The position numbers were made by a program, and so were the translations under genes. From Rugamonas violacea (GTDB lineage Bacteria > Pseudomonadota > Gammaproteobacteria > Burkholderiales > Burkholderiaceae_D), in assembly GCF_016461825.1 (NCBI RefSeq), contig NZ_JAEMNU010000145.1, positions 1 through 35,184 of the forward strand: a stretch of 35,184 nt of DNA. Direction: 5' to 3'. Under the pieces are notes generated by a model. The model was not told the DNA's origin. It ran no database searches and saw nothing but the letters and a program-made list of their open reading frames with translations. Positions 8,982 through 18,037 of the stretch are shown piece after piece (the first letter of the stretch is position 1; the number at the start of each line of letters is the position of its first letter).

Positions 8982-9635
8982 TTACTCGCCCCGCTGGCGG
9001 CGCCAGCTGATCATCTCGGCGATGGTCAGGATCGGCATGTCGTGCAGTTCGGCGAAGCGTTCGATCGCCTCGCCGCGCATCATGCTGCCGTCCGGGTTCA
9101 TCAGCTCGCACAGCACGGCGGCCGGTTGCAGGCCGGCCATCGTCGCCAGGTCGACCGAACCTTCGGTGTGGCCGGCGCGGGCCAGCACGCCGCCCGGCGT
9201 GGCGCGCAGCGGGAAGACGTGGCCCGGGTGGACCAGGTCGGCCGGCTTGGCGTCGGCGGCGATGGCGGCGCGCACCGTGGTCAGGCGGTCGGCCGCCGAA
9301 ACGCCGGTGGTGACGCCGTCGCGCGCCTCGATCGAAACGGTGAACGGGGTGCCGTAGCGGCTGCCGTTGTCGGCGGCCATCGGCGGCAGTTCGAGCTCGC
9401 GCACCCGTTCGGCGCTCAGGCACAGGCAGACGATGCCGCTGCATTCGCGGATCAGCAGGGCCATGCTCTCGACAGTGACTTTTTCGGCGGCGAGGATCAG
9501 GTCGGCCTCGTTCTCGCGGTCGAAATCGTCGAGCAGGATCACCGGCACGCCGGCGCGCATGGCGGCGAGGGCGGCGCCGATGCGGCCCTCCAGGTCGGTG
9601 GAATGGAGTTGGTGGGACTGGTTGGTGGCTAACAT
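8982..9635 (-). CDS. ribB: 3,4-dihydroxy-2-butanone 4-phosphate synthase
   Basis: Converts ribulose 5-phosphate to 3,4-dihydroxy-2-butanone 4-phosphate and formate in riboflavin biosynthesis; cytoplasmic, Mg-dependent. The 217 residues match the single-domain RibB length, so this is not a RibBA fusion. Family motifs are clear: DDFDRENEADLI at about 36-47 with the acidic loop residues, GVTTGVSAADR, PGHVFPLRATPGG, HTEGSVDLATMAG and CELMNPDGSM. The start at 9635 has GAGGAG six bases upstream. The frame extends upstream through the riboswitch, but that extension is not plausible coding sequence. Expression is expected to be controlled by the FMN riboswitch at 9734-9878. A lone riboswitch-controlled ribB apart from the main rib operon is common in proteobacteria. 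Confidence 0.95.
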   Translation of the reverse strand: MLATNQSHQLHSTDLEGRIGAALAAMRAGVPVILLDDFDRENEADLILAAEKVTVESMALLIRECSGIVCLCLSAERVRELELPPMAADNGSRYGTPFTVSIEARDGVTTGVSAADRLTTVRAAIAADAKPADLVHPGHVFPLRATPGGVLARAGHTEGSVDLATMAGLQPAAVLCELMNPDGSMMRGEAIERFAELHDMPILTIAEMISWRRQRGE

Positions 9636-9733
9636 GTGGAACGCTCCTCGCTCAATGGCGAAAAACGCGACAGGGCAAGCGGATACGCGCGGCCGCCCGC
9701 GCCGACGCATCGGACAGGGGACCGCGTACCGCA

Positions 9734-9878
9734 CATCTTCTTTCATCCGGACTATACCGTCGGCCCTGGAGTCGCACCAGATCTGCTGACCCCGCCGGCA
9801 CACTGCCCGGCGGGCGCTCGCGGGCTTGACCGTTGCCGGTCTTACCGCCGGTGGGGAATCGCACCCCGCCCCGAAGAC
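9734..9878 (-). ncRNA. FMN riboswitch (RFN element) upstream of ribB
   Basis: Read on the minus strand, the highly conserved RFN blocks occur in order: GGGGCGGGGTGCGATTCCCC, ACCGGCGGTAAG, AGCCCGCGAGCG, a variable hairpin (CGCCGGGC...GCCGGCGGGG), CAGATCTGGTGCGACTCCAG, GCCGACGGTATAGTCCGGAT and GAAAGAAG. It binds flavin mononucleotide and represses the downstream gene. About 100 bases separate it from the ribB start. They hold a GC-rich segment and the Shine-Dalgarno GAGGAG but no obvious T-run terminator, so control at translation initiation is the more likely mode here. Confidence 0.97.
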
Positions 9879-9976
9879 GTATTGTTGTGCCTGCCGGATG
9901 GCAAGCGGGGGTAATTCTAGCGCAGATCGACAAATTGGGTGTACTGTTAGCCGTTTTCCACCCGACCCGATTCCGC

Positions 9977-12877
9977 ATGACTCTCCCCACCTTGCGCAGC
10001 ACCTCCGCAGCGGCCATGCTGGCCTGCTGTCTCCTCGGCCAAGCCCATGCCGCCGGCAGCGCGGCCACCGTGCCACCGGCGGCGACAACGCCGGCGGCGG
10101 CCGCAGTGGCGCCGCTGCGCCTGGACGCGGCGCTGCCGGTCGGCCCGCAGGTCAAGCTGGGCAAGCTGGCCAACGGCCTGAGTTACTACATCCAGCGCAA
10201 CGGCCGGCCGGAGAAAAAGCTGGAGCTGCGGCTGGTGGTCAAGGCCGGCTCGATCCTGGAGGACGAGGACCAGCTCGGCCTGGCCCACTTCACCGAGCAC
10301 ATGGCCTTCAACGGTAGCAGCCATTTCAAGCGGCACGAGCTGGTGTCCTATCTGCAGGCGGCCGGCGTCAAGTTCGGCGCCGATTTGAACGCCTACACCG
10401 GCTTCGACGAGACGGTCTACATCCTGCCGCTGCCGACCGACGATCCGCAGTTGGTCGCGCGCGGCTTCCAGGTGCTGGAGGACTGGGCCCATGGCCTGTC
10501 CTTCAACCCGGCCGACATCGACAGCGAGCGCGGCATCGTGCTTGAGGAACTGCGGCTGGGGAAGGGCGCGACGGACCGCATCAACAAGGTGCTGCTGCCC
10601 AAGGTGCTCAACGGCTCGCGCTACGCCGAGCGTCTGCCGATCGGCAAGGAGGAGGTGTTGAAGACCTTCAGCCCGGACGCCATCAAGCGCTTTTACCATG
10701 ACTGGTATCGGCCCGAACTGATGGCCGTGGTGGTGGTCGGCGACATCGACCCGGCCGAGGCGGAGCGCTTGATCGCGCAGCACTTCGGCCCCTTGAAGAA
10801 CCCGGTGCCGGCGCGGCCGCGCCCGGTGGTCGAGATGCCCGAACCCGCCGCCTCGGAGAGCCTGGTGGTGACCGACAAGGAGGCCGGCGCCAACGCCATC
10901 TACATCCGCTACCCGATCCAGGCCAAGGCCGAGCCGAAGACCGTCGGCGAGTACCGCCAGGCCCTGGTCGAGAACCTGTATGGCTTCATCCTCGGCCAGC
11001 GCATGCACGAGTTGACGCAGCAGGCCAAGCCGCCCTTCATCCAGGGCGGCAGCGGCATGGGCACGGTGGTGCGCGGCTACCGCTCCTTCACCGCCAGCGC
11101 GGTGCTGGGCCAGGGCGGCTACGCGCCCGCCGTCGGCGCGTTGATGGAGGAGGGCCAGCGGGCGCGCCAGTTCGGCTTCAGCGCCGCCGAACTGGAACGG
11201 GCCAAGAAGACCATGCTGCGCAACTACGAGCGCCTGTACCAGGAGCGCGACAAGATGGACTCCGCCGCCTACGTCGGCGAATACCTGCGCCATTTCCTGG
11301 CGCAGGAAGCGATTCCCGGCATCGACAACGAGTACCGCTACGCCGGCCAGCTGGTGCCCGGCATCACGCTGGAAGAGGTCAACGCCGCCGCGCGGCTGGC
11401 CATCCCGGCCGGCGGCAACAAGCTGGTGGTCTACACGGGAGCGCAGCGCGAGGGCGTGGCGCCGCCGCTGGCGGCCGAGCTGCTGGCCGCCGTCAACGCC
11501 GCCGAGAAGACCGGCGTCAAGGCGCGCGAGGAGAAGGTCTATGCCAGCGTGTTGATGGAGCGGCCGCCCAAGGCCGGCAGCATTGTCAAGCAAAGCCGCG
11601 ACGAGCGGCTGGGCCTGACCGAGCTCACCTTGAGCAACGGCGTCAAGGTGGTGCTCAAGCCGACCGACTTCAACAACGACCAAGTGCTGATGAGCGCGGT
11701 GCGCTTCGGCGGCCAATCGCTGTTCGACGAGGGCGACATCTTCAACGCGCGCTACGCCAGCGCCATCGTCGGCCAGATGGGGGTGCTCGACTACTCGCCG
11801 AGCGACCTGTCCAAAATCCTGGCCGGCAAGGCGGCCGGCGCCGGCACCACGCTGGGCTGGCTCAGCGAGACGGTGTCCGGCCGCGCCGCCAGCGCCGACG
11901 TCGAGACCATGCTGCAGCTGGCCTACCTGGAGATGACGCGGCCGCGCCAGGACGCGGCGATCTACAGCGCCTTCATCGACAAGCAGCGCGAGCTGGCCAA
12001 GACCAGCCTGACGCGGCCCGAGGCGGTGTTCAACGACGCCATCGCCGGCGCCCAGTTCAACAACCATCCACGGGTGGCGCGCGCGCCCCGGCCGCAGGAC
12101 TTCGACCACGTCGACCTGGCGCGCGTGATGGAGATCTACAACAGCCGCATGGCCAGCGCCAAGGACTTCACCTTCTTCCTGGTCGGCAGCTTCGACGTCG
12201 AGCGGATCAAGCCGCTGCTGGCGACCTATCTGGGCGGCCTGCCGACGCCGGACGTGGCGGCCGGCTACAAGGACTTGGGTGTGCGGCCGGCGCGCGGCGT
12301 CATCAAGAAGGAAGTGCGCTTCGGCGCCGAGGCCAAGAGCCTGGTGGCGCTCAGCTTCACCGGCGACGCGGTCTACTCGGAGGCCGAGCAGATGCGCGTG
12401 CGCGCGCTGGTCGAGGTGCTCAACCTCAAGCTGGTCGAGGTGCTGCGCGAGCAGATGGGACTGATCTACAGCGGCGAGGTGGCCGGTGGGCTGGCCAAGA
12501 TTCCCTATCCGGGCTATGCGATCAACATCAAGCTGCCGTGCGGCCCGGAGAACGTCGACCAGGTCATCGCCGCCACCTTCGCCGAGATCCGCAAGGTGCA
12601 GCAGCAGGGCGTGACGGCGGCCGACCTGGACAAGGTCAGGGCCGGCTGGGCCAAGTCCTACCGCAAGGGCCTGCGCGAGAACGGTTACTGGCTGGCGCAG
12701 CTGCAAACGGCCCTGGTCAACGGCAGCGACCCGGCCGCGCTGCTCGACTTCGAGGCGCGCGCCAACGCCATCACGCCGGCCGAGCTGGCCGAAACGGCGC
12801 GGCGCTACTTCGACATGGACAACTACCTGCAGGCGGTGCTGTATCCGCAGGCGCCGGCCAAGCGCGGCGCCGACTGA
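9977..12877 (+). CDS. Secreted M16 (insulinase/pitrilysin-family) zinc protease
   Basis: Large periplasmic zinc peptidase of 966 residues. ATG 9977 gives a signal peptide of about 25 residues with cleavage near AHA, followed by an Ala/Pro/Thr-rich linker. The first M16 domain carries the inverted zinc motif HFTEH at 104-108 and the downstream Glu ligand in VLEELRLG (Glu190 or Glu191). A second, inactive M16 half follows from about residue 530 (LGLTELTLSNGVKVVLKPTDF). The length fits the PqqL-like two-repeat periplasmic group. The frame is open upstream to 9833, but that would overlap the divergent riboswitch. Divergent from ribB with no evident functional link. Substrates are unknown; degradation of periplasmic peptides is the family expectation. 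Confidence 0.92.
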   Translation: MTLPTLRSTSAAAMLACCLLGQAHAAGSAATVPPAATTPAAAAVAPLRLDAALPVGPQVKLGKLANGLSYYIQRNGRPEKKLELRLVVKAGSILEDEDQLGLAHFTEHMAFNGSSHFKRHELVSYLQAAGVKFGADLNAYTGFDETVYILPLPTDDPQLVARGFQVLEDWAHGLSFNPADIDSERGIVLEELRLGKGATDRINKVLLPKVLNGSRYAERLPIGKEEVLKTFSPDAIKRFYHDWYRPELMAVVVVGDIDPAEAERLIAQHFGPLKNPVPARPRPVVEMPEPAASESLVVTDKEAGANAIYIRYPIQAKAEPKTVGEYRQALVENLYGFILGQRMHELTQQAKPPFIQGGSGMGTVVRGYRSFTASAVLGQGGYAPAVGALMEEGQRARQFGFSAAELERAKKTMLRNYERLYQERDKMDSAAYVGEYLRHFLAQEAIPGIDNEYRYAGQLVPGITLEEVNAAARLAIPAGGNKLVVYTGAQREGVAPPLAAELLAAVNAAEKTGVKAREEKVYASVLMERPPKAGSIVKQSRDERLGLTELTLSNGVKVVLKPTDFNNDQVLMSAVRFGGQSLFDEGDIFNARYASAIVGQMGVLDYSPSDLSKILAGKAAGAGTTLGWLSETVSGRAASADVETMLQLAYLEMTRPRQDAAIYSAFIDKQRELAKTSLTRPEAVFNDAIAGAQFNNHPRVARAPRPQDFDHVDLARVMEIYNSRMASAKDFTFFLVGSFDVERIKPLLATYLGGLPTPDVAAGYKDLGVRPARGVIKKEVRFGAEAKSLVALSFTGDAVYSEAEQMRVRALVEVLNLKLVEVLREQMGLIYSGEVAGGLAKIPYPGYAINIKLPCGPENVDQVIAATFAEIRKVQQQGVTAADLDKVRAGWAKSYRKGLRENGYWLAQLQTALVNGSDPAALLDFEARANAITPAELAETARRYFDMDNYLQAVLYPQAPAKRGAD

Positions 12878-12955
12878 TGCGGCGGCGCCGGGTGGAGCTG
12901 CTACACTACGGGCTGGCACCGTTTGGCGTGCGTGAATTTGGCAAGAGGTATCAAG

Positions 12956-13156
12956 ATGGCGAAGAAACAAGAAGAGCTGGACCCGGAAACCATGGCACTG
13001 ATTAACTGGTGCATCGAGGTGGAAGGCTTCCTGGTGGCCGGCGGCGCGACGCAGGAGCAGGCGCAGGAACACATCGAGGAACAGGTCGAGTGGTTCACCG
13101 ACCAGTTCTACGACGGCCTGACGCCGGAAGAAGCGGCCAAGGAAGCACTGGCCTGA
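12956..13156 (+). CDS. Small acidic protein of unknown function
   Basis: A 66-residue protein that I do not recognise. ATG 12956 is preceded by AGAGG at a reasonable distance. The product is rich in Glu and Gln (QEELDPET, EQAQEHIEEQVEW) with regularly placed Ala and Trp, suggesting a short helical, cytoplasmic protein; there is no signal peptide or membrane segment. Codon use matches the neighbouring genes, which supports a real gene. It lies 78 bases after the M16 protease gene and before the rhodanese gene; co-transcription with either is possible. Confidence 0.7.
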   Translation: MAKKQEELDPETMALINWCIEVEGFLVAGGATQEQAQEHIEEQVEWFTDQFYDGLTPEEAAKEALA

Positions 13157-13224
13157 TCGGCCGGCCGGCGCGCCGCTTATTTTGTCGATATTGATATCGC
13201 GGTCATGCCGCGCGCCGTCCGCCG

Positions 13225-14160
13225 ATGAACCGCCCAGCCGACCCACATAGCAGCGCCAACGCCTTCCGGCCGGATCTGGTGCGCTGGCGCCAGCTCGTTG
13301 CGCCGGCCTGGCTGGCCGCGCTCAACGCCGGCATGCCGGTGGCGGCCGCGCCACCGCCCGGCTGGCGGCTGTTCGAGGTGGGTTGCGGCGGCGCCGCGTT
13401 GTTCGCGCAGGCGCACATCCCCGGCGCCGGCTACATCGACACCGCCGAGTTGGAGCAGGAACCCTTGTGGAACAAGGTGTCCGACCGGGCGTTGCTGCGC
13501 CTGCTGCTGCGCCTCGGCGTGCGCCACGACGGCTGCGTCGTGTTGTATGGCCGCAGCACGCTGGCCGCCGCGCGCGCCGCCCATCTGCTGCTGTACGCCG
13601 GCGTGCGCGACGTGCGCCTGCTCGACGGCGGCTTCGCGCTGTGGCGGGCCGGCGGCCATCCGCTGCAGGCCGGCGCGCCGCGCCAGCACGATGGTGCCGC
13701 CGACTTCGGCGCGCCGTTTCCGGCGCGGCCAGACTATCTGATCGATACCAAGGGCGCCAAGGCCCTGCTGGCCTGCGCCGATGACAGGCTGGTGAGTATT
13801 CGCAGTTGGAGTGAACATACTGGCAAGATTTCGGGGTATAGTTACATCGAGGCCCGGGGCGAGATTCCCGGCGCGCTGTGGGGCAGGGCGGGCGACGACG
13901 GCGACGTCAACAGCATGAGCGCCTTCCACCTGGCCGACGGCCGCATGCGTCCGGCCGGCGAGATCCGCGAGCAGTGGCGCCAGGCCGGCATTGTCGGCGC
14001 CGGCCGCACCGCCTTCTACTGCGGCACCGGCTGGCGCGCCTCGTTGGCGTTCTTCTACGCCTGGTTGATGGACTGGCAGGGCATCAGCGTCTACGACGGC
14101 GGCTGGTGCGAATGGAGCCGCGACCCGGTCAACCCGGTGCAGCGCATGCAGACCGGCTGA
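13225..14160 (+). CDS. Two-domain sulfurtransferase (rhodanese family)
   Basis: Predicted thiosulfate or 3-mercaptopyruvate sulfurtransferase, 311 residues, cytoplasmic. The N-terminal rhodanese domain (about 45-155) has no catalytic cysteine loop; it keeps structural features such as AHIPGAGYID and LLDGGFALWRAGGHPL. The C-terminal domain (about 170-300) carries RSWSEHTGKISGYSYI, GEIPGALWG and the active-site loop YCGTGWRAS with Cys266, which would carry the persulfide. The GTGWRAS loop differs from the canonical CRxGx(R/T) of classic rhodaneses but is found in a known sub-branch. The P450 gene starts 53 bases downstream on the same strand. Physiological sulfur donor and acceptor are unknown. 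Confidence 0.85.
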   Translation: MNRPADPHSSANAFRPDLVRWRQLVAPAWLAALNAGMPVAAAPPPGWRLFEVGCGGAALFAQAHIPGAGYIDTAELEQEPLWNKVSDRALLRLLLRLGVRHDGCVVLYGRSTLAAARAAHLLLYAGVRDVRLLDGGFALWRAGGHPLQAGAPRQHDGAADFGAPFPARPDYLIDTKGAKALLACADDRLVSIRSWSEHTGKISGYSYIEARGEIPGALWGRAGDDGDVNSMSAFHLADGRMRPAGEIREQWRQAGIVGAGRTAFYCGTGWRASLAFFYAWLMDWQGISVYDGGWCEWSRDPVNPVQRMQTG

Positions 14161-14213
14161 AGCCGGCGCGAGTGCGGCTGTGGGCGGCACGATCCGAATC
14201 GAGAGGAGAGACG

Positions 14214-15698
14214 ATGGATGAAGTCAGCATCGGCGCGGCGCCAGGTTTGGCCGGCAGTGGACCACAGGAGCAACCGCAGCGCACGCTGCGCAAGGTGGCC
14301 GACCTGCCGGGGCCGAAGGGCAGCCCGGTGATGGGCAACGCCAAGGCGATCAACTCGACCCGCTTCCACCGCGTGCTGGAGGACTGGAGCCGCGAGTTCG
14401 GTCCGCTCTACCGCTTCCGCATCCTGCATCGCAACGTGATGGTGACGGCCGAGCGCGACGTCATCGCCGCGCTGCTGCGCGACCGGCCCGAAACGATGCG
14501 GCGGCCGTCGCGCACTTCGCGCATGTTGGAGGAGATGGGCACGCGCGGCCTGTTCAGTGTCGAGGGCGACGAGTGGCGCCGCCAGCGCAAGCTGGTGATG
14601 CGCGCGCTGACGCCCGAAGTGATCCACAACTTCTTCCCGACCCTGGTGGCCTACACCGAACGGCTGCGTCTGCGCTGGCACAGCGCCGTCGCCGCCGGCC
14701 GGCCGGTCGACCTGGCGCGCGACCTGAAGGCCTACACGTTGGACGTCACCGTCGGCCTGGCGATGGGGCAGGACCTCAACAGCCTGGAGAACGAGGACAA
14801 CCCGCTGCAGCGCGACATCGAATTCCTCTTCAACCGCTTGGCGCGGCGCCTGACCACGCCGTTCGCCTACTGGCGCGTGCCGCTGCTCAAGCGCGCCGTC
14901 GACCGCGAGGCCGACGCCGCCGCGGCGCGCATCCGCCAGGCCATCCTCGGCTTCATCGCCGAGGCGCGCCGCCGCATGGAGCGCAATCCGGCGCTGCGGC
15001 AGAAGCCGTCGAACATGCTGGAGGCGCTGATCGTCGCCTGCGAGGAGGGCGGCGAGGGCGCCGGTGCCGGCTTCGGCGACGAGGTGGTGGTCGGCAACGC
15101 CATCACCATGGTCTTCGCCGGCGAGGACACCACCTCCAACAGCATCGCCTGGTTGATCGATTTCCTGGCGCGGCAGCCGCGCGAGGCAGAGGCGCTGGCC
15201 GCCGAGAGCGCGCGGGTGCTGGGCCAGGCCGCCGTGCTGGACGACTACCGCAGCCTCGACCAGCTGCACTACCTGGACGCGGCGACGCGCGAGGCGATGC
15301 GGCTGAAGCCGGTGGCACCCATCATGGCGCTGCAGCCGACCCGCGACATCACGCTGGGCGACGTGGCCGTGCCGGCCGGGACCATCATCTTTTGCCTGCT
15401 GCGCCATTGCGCCGAGCGCGGCGGCGAGTTCGAGCAGGCGGAGCAGTTCCGCCCCGAGCGCTGGCTGGACGGCGCCGGCGGCGCCGGCGACGACCCGGCG
15501 CGCAAGCTGTTCCCCTTTGGCGGCGGGCCGCGCTTCTGTCCGGGACGCTACCTGGCCATGGCCGAGATCAAGATGGCGATGGCCATGCTGGCGAAGAATT
15601 TCATCCTCGAAGCGATGCCGGGCGCGGCGCCGGCCGAGGAGACCTTCACCTTCACGATGACGCCGAGCACGCTGCCGGTGCGCCTGCGGGCACGCTGA
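14214..15698 (+). CDS. Cytochrome P450
   Basis: Haem-thiolate monooxygenase of 494 residues, without an N-terminal membrane anchor. The ATG at 14214 follows a strong GAGAGGAGAG Shine-Dalgarno. Diagnostic motifs are intact: the proline-rich LPGPKGSP near the N-terminus, the I-helix oxygen-activation motif AGEDTTSNS, the K-helix ExxR as EAMR, and the haem loop FGGGPRFCPGR with axial Cys442. No redox partner (ferredoxin or reductase) is fused or adjacent, so electrons must come from elsewhere. The family-level look is that of soluble CYP102/CYP4-like class E enzymes, but the CYP family cannot be given by eye and the substrate is unknown. Confidence 0.94.
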   Translation: MDEVSIGAAPGLAGSGPQEQPQRTLRKVADLPGPKGSPVMGNAKAINSTRFHRVLEDWSREFGPLYRFRILHRNVMVTAERDVIAALLRDRPETMRRPSRTSRMLEEMGTRGLFSVEGDEWRRQRKLVMRALTPEVIHNFFPTLVAYTERLRLRWHSAVAAGRPVDLARDLKAYTLDVTVGLAMGQDLNSLENEDNPLQRDIEFLFNRLARRLTTPFAYWRVPLLKRAVDREADAAAARIRQAILGFIAEARRRMERNPALRQKPSNMLEALIVACEEGGEGAGAGFGDEVVVGNAITMVFAGEDTTSNSIAWLIDFLARQPREAEALAAESARVLGQAAVLDDYRSLDQLHYLDAATREAMRLKPVAPIMALQPTRDITLGDVAVPAGTIIFCLLRHCAERGGEFEQAEQFRPERWLDGAGGAGDDPARKLFPFGGGPRFCPGRYLAMAEIKMAMAMLAKNFILEAMPGAAPAEETFTFTMTPSTLPVRLRAR

Positions 15699-15788
15699 GC
15701 GCCGGGCCGCACGCGCCCGGCCGCATAGCGAAACCGGCGCGCACGGCTAGACGCGGCGTCAAACCACACTTGAAAACATGCTAATCTA

Positions 15789-15822
15789 GGCTGGCCGACA
15801 ACCCAAGCGGTGCCGGCCAGCC
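15789..15822. repeat. Inverted repeat between the P450 and SRPBCC genes
   Basis: GGCTGGCCG and CGGCCAGCC form perfect 9-base arms around a 16-base spacer. There is no T-run, so it is not a standard terminator. It could lie in the leader of the SRPBCC transcript or be an operator; no more can be said. Confidence 0.35.
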
Positions 15823-15853
15823 GTCCGCCCATCCACTGACAGCCGAGGAAGCC

Positions 15854-16381
15854 ATGCTCAAGAAAACCGCCATTGCCGTTGTCGTGTTGATCGCGCTGGT
15901 GCTGCTGGTCGCGGCGCTGCAACCGAACAGCTACCGGGTCCAGCGCAGCGCCACCATCAAGGCGGCGCCGGAAAAGATCATGCCGTTGATTAGCGACTTT
16001 CACAACTGGACCACCTGGTCGCCGTGGGAGAAGCTCGACCCGGCGATGAAGCGCAGCTTTAGCGGCGCGGCGCGCGACCAGGGCGCCGTCTACGCCTGGG
16101 AGGGCAACGACAAGGTCGGCGCCGGCCGCATGGAGATCGTCGCGCTGGCCGCGCCGACGCGGGCGCAGATCAAGCTGGACTTTCTCAAGCCCTTCGAGTC
16201 GCACAACACCACCGAGTTCGTGCTGACGCCGCAGGGCCAGATGACGGTGGTGACCTGGACCATGTCCGGCCCGTCGAGCTTCGTCACCAAGCTGATGGGG
16301 CTGGTGACCAGCATGGACAGCATGATCGGCAAGGACTTCGAGACCGGCCTGGCCAATATGAAGGTGGCGGCCGAGCAGTAG
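15854..16381 (+). CDS. Membrane-anchored SRPBCC (polyketide cyclase-like) protein
   Basis: A 175-residue protein with one N-terminal hydrophobic helix (about 4-21), then a START/Bet v1-like SRPBCC domain from about 28. Recognisable features are VQRSATIKAAPEKIMPLISDFHNWTTWSPWEKLDP and a C-terminal helix with MIGKDFETGLANMK. Such domains enclose a hydrophobic cavity and bind lipids or other apolar molecules; this subfamily is widespread and functionally undefined. GAGGAAG precedes the ATG. The downstream secreted-protein gene starts 28 bases later on the same strand, so the two are probably co-transcribed. Confidence 0.85.
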   Translation: MLKKTAIAVVVLIALVLLVAALQPNSYRVQRSATIKAAPEKIMPLISDFHNWTTWSPWEKLDPAMKRSFSGAARDQGAVYAWEGNDKVGAGRMEIVALAAPTRAQIKLDFLKPFESHNTTEFVLTPQGQMTVVTWTMSGPSSFVTKLMGLVTSMDSMIGKDFETGLANMKVAAEQ

Positions 16382-16409
16382 CTTGTTCAACGCAGCCGGG
16401 GGAGGCGCG

Positions 16410-16859
16410 ATGAAATCGACTATCCGACGGGCGTTGGCCGTGCTGGCCGTGCTGTCCAACACGGCGCCGGCGGCGCCGGCCAGCGCGGCGGCGGCGCCGC
16501 TGCGCGCCGACCATCCCATCATCGGCACCTGGCAGTTGGTGCTGCCGGACGGCGCCTGCCGCGAGATCTACCGCATGCACCCGGACGGCAGCAGCTTGGT
16601 CACCAGCGCGCAAGAGGTGGCCGAGTCGTCCTTCGAGATCGCCGACCAGCCCGACCCGCAGGGCTACTACAAGCAGGTCGACACCATCGTCAAGGACAAC
16701 GGCAAGCACGATTGCAGCGGCGAGGTGACCCAGGCCGGCCACGTCAGCACCACCTATCTGTTGTTCCACCCCGGCGGCAATATGTTCCTGTCCTGCCTGG
16801 ACCGCCAGGGCAAGCGCTGCATCGGCCCCTTCCTGCGCCTGCGCGGCGCCGAAACCTAG
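16410..16859 (+). CDS. Secreted protein of unknown function
   Basis: A 149-residue protein with an N-terminal signal peptide (basic start, Ala/Val/Leu core, likely cleavage in the Ala-rich stretch near residue 30). ATG 16410 is preferred to an upstream ATG at 16383 because of the GGGGGAGG Shine-Dalgarno just before it. The mature part has a beta-rich look with HPIIGTWQLVLPDGACREIYRMHPDGSS, resembling small lipocalin-like or DUF-type periplasmic domains, and four cysteines that may form disulfides. Probably in an operon with the SRPBCC gene. Function unknown. Confidence 0.75.
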   Translation: MKSTIRRALAVLAVLSNTAPAAPASAAAAPLRADHPIIGTWQLVLPDGACREIYRMHPDGSSLVTSAQEVAESSFEIADQPDPQGYYKQVDTIVKDNGKHDCSGEVTQAGHVSTTYLLFHPGGNMFLSCLDRQGKRCIGPFLRLRGAET

Positions 16860-16872
16860 CGCCCGGCCGGCT

Positions 16873-17904
16873 TCAGTTGCGCTCGCGGTAGGCGCCCGGA
16901 TTGACCCCGGCCCACTCGCGGAAGGCGTGGTTGAAGGCGCTCTGTTCCTGGTAGCCGAGCAGGAAGGCGATGTCGACCAGGCTCAGTCCCGGCTGGCGCA
17001 GGTAATCCTTGGCCAGCGCGAAGCGGGCCTGGTCGAGCACTTGTTGGAAGGTGGCGCCGGCCTCGCTGAGTTTGCGTTGCAGGGTGCGCGGCGACAGCTT
17101 CAATTCCTCGGCGATGGTGGCCAGCCGCACTTGGCCCTCGGCCAGCTTGCGCGCGATGGCGCCGTGCACCTGCACGCGGATGTCGGCGCCGGCGCGGGCG
17201 CGCAGCGCCAGCAGCTGCTCGGCGTGCTGCTGCAGCACCGGGTACAGGCTGACGTCGGCGTTCGGCACCGGCCAGGCCAGCAACTGGGCGTCGAAGCTGG
17301 CGACGTTGGCCGGCGCGCCGAAGCGCGGCACGGCGCCCAGCACGCGCAGGTATTCGGCGTCGCCGTGCGGGCCGGCGCCGGCGTGGGTCAGTTCCAATTG
17401 GGCCGGCGGCAAGGTCAGCCCGGCCAGCCAGTTGCCGAACACGCGGATGCCGGCGAACACGCTGTCGGCCAGGTGGCGTTGTCCGGCGCCGTAGTGGCTG
17501 TGCCAGGTGTAGTGGGCCAGGCCGTCGGCCTGGCGCAGCGCCGAGCGGCCCAGGTCGTGGGCCAACTGCTCGTAGCGCATGGTCTGCTCGAAGGCGTGGC
17601 CGAAGTCGCGGCAGCTCAGCAAAATCAAACCGTAGACGCTGTAGGTGCCCAGCTTGAAGCGCTCGCCGACGTGCAGGCCGAAGTGGGCGTCGTCGGCCAG
17701 CCGCGCGCCGACGTCGAGCAGGCGCACGTAGTCGTCGGCCGGCAGCGTGTCGGGCAGCGGCCACAGCGCGCCGGCGGCGAGGCCGGCGCCGCGTTCCAAC
17801 TCGGCCGCCGGCACGCCGCGCGCGGCGGCCGCCTCCAGCAGCGGCAGCAGGTAGGAGCCGGCGACGCGGGCGCGGTGGCGCGGTTCAGGGAGCGGACTTG
17901 GCAT
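16873..17904 (-). CDS. AraC-family transcriptional regulator
   Basis: A 343-residue regulator with an N-terminal effector domain of the OruR/ArgR-like 'arabinose-binding' type (about 20-210) and a C-terminal AraC double helix-turn-helix (about 245-340): LATIAEELKLSPRTLQRKLSEAG, then LVDIAFLLGYQEQSAFNHAFREWAG. Met at 17904 is the natural start. It lies divergent from the alkyl-DHAP-synthase-like gene, 133 bases away, and is the likely regulator of that three-gene cluster. From memory, a similar regulator-plus-cluster arrangement occurs in Pseudomonas (around PA3024-PA3027); this should be verified. Confidence 0.9.
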   Translation of the reverse strand: MPSPLPEPRHRARVAGSYLLPLLEAAAARGVPAAELERGAGLAAGALWPLPDTLPADDYVRLLDVGARLADDAHFGLHVGERFKLGTYSVYGLILLSCRDFGHAFEQTMRYEQLAHDLGRSALRQADGLAHYTWHSHYGAGQRHLADSVFAGIRVFGNWLAGLTLPPAQLELTHAGAGPHGDAEYLRVLGAVPRFGAPANVASFDAQLLAWPVPNADVSLYPVLQQHAEQLLALRARAGADIRVQVHGAIARKLAEGQVRLATIAEELKLSPRTLQRKLSEAGATFQQVLDQARFALAKDYLRQPGLSLVDIAFLLGYQEQSAFNHAFREWAGVNPGAYRERN

Positions 17905-18037
17905 GATCGAACAAGGCGAATGGCATGAATACGCAATACCGGTGAGGGGTTGTGTCTTATTCTGTTGTCATCAATCGACAGGTGCGCGCCAGTATAGCAA
18001 GCAAAGGCCGGCGCGCCGCAACGCAAACAGGAAAACC

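Noticed and set aside
9947..13246. Very long open frame (1099 codons) on the minus strand
   Set aside because: It is the antisense of the M16 protease gene; the translation is dominated by His/Gln/Arg/Gly low-complexity sequence without motifs, a common artefact in GC-rich DNA.
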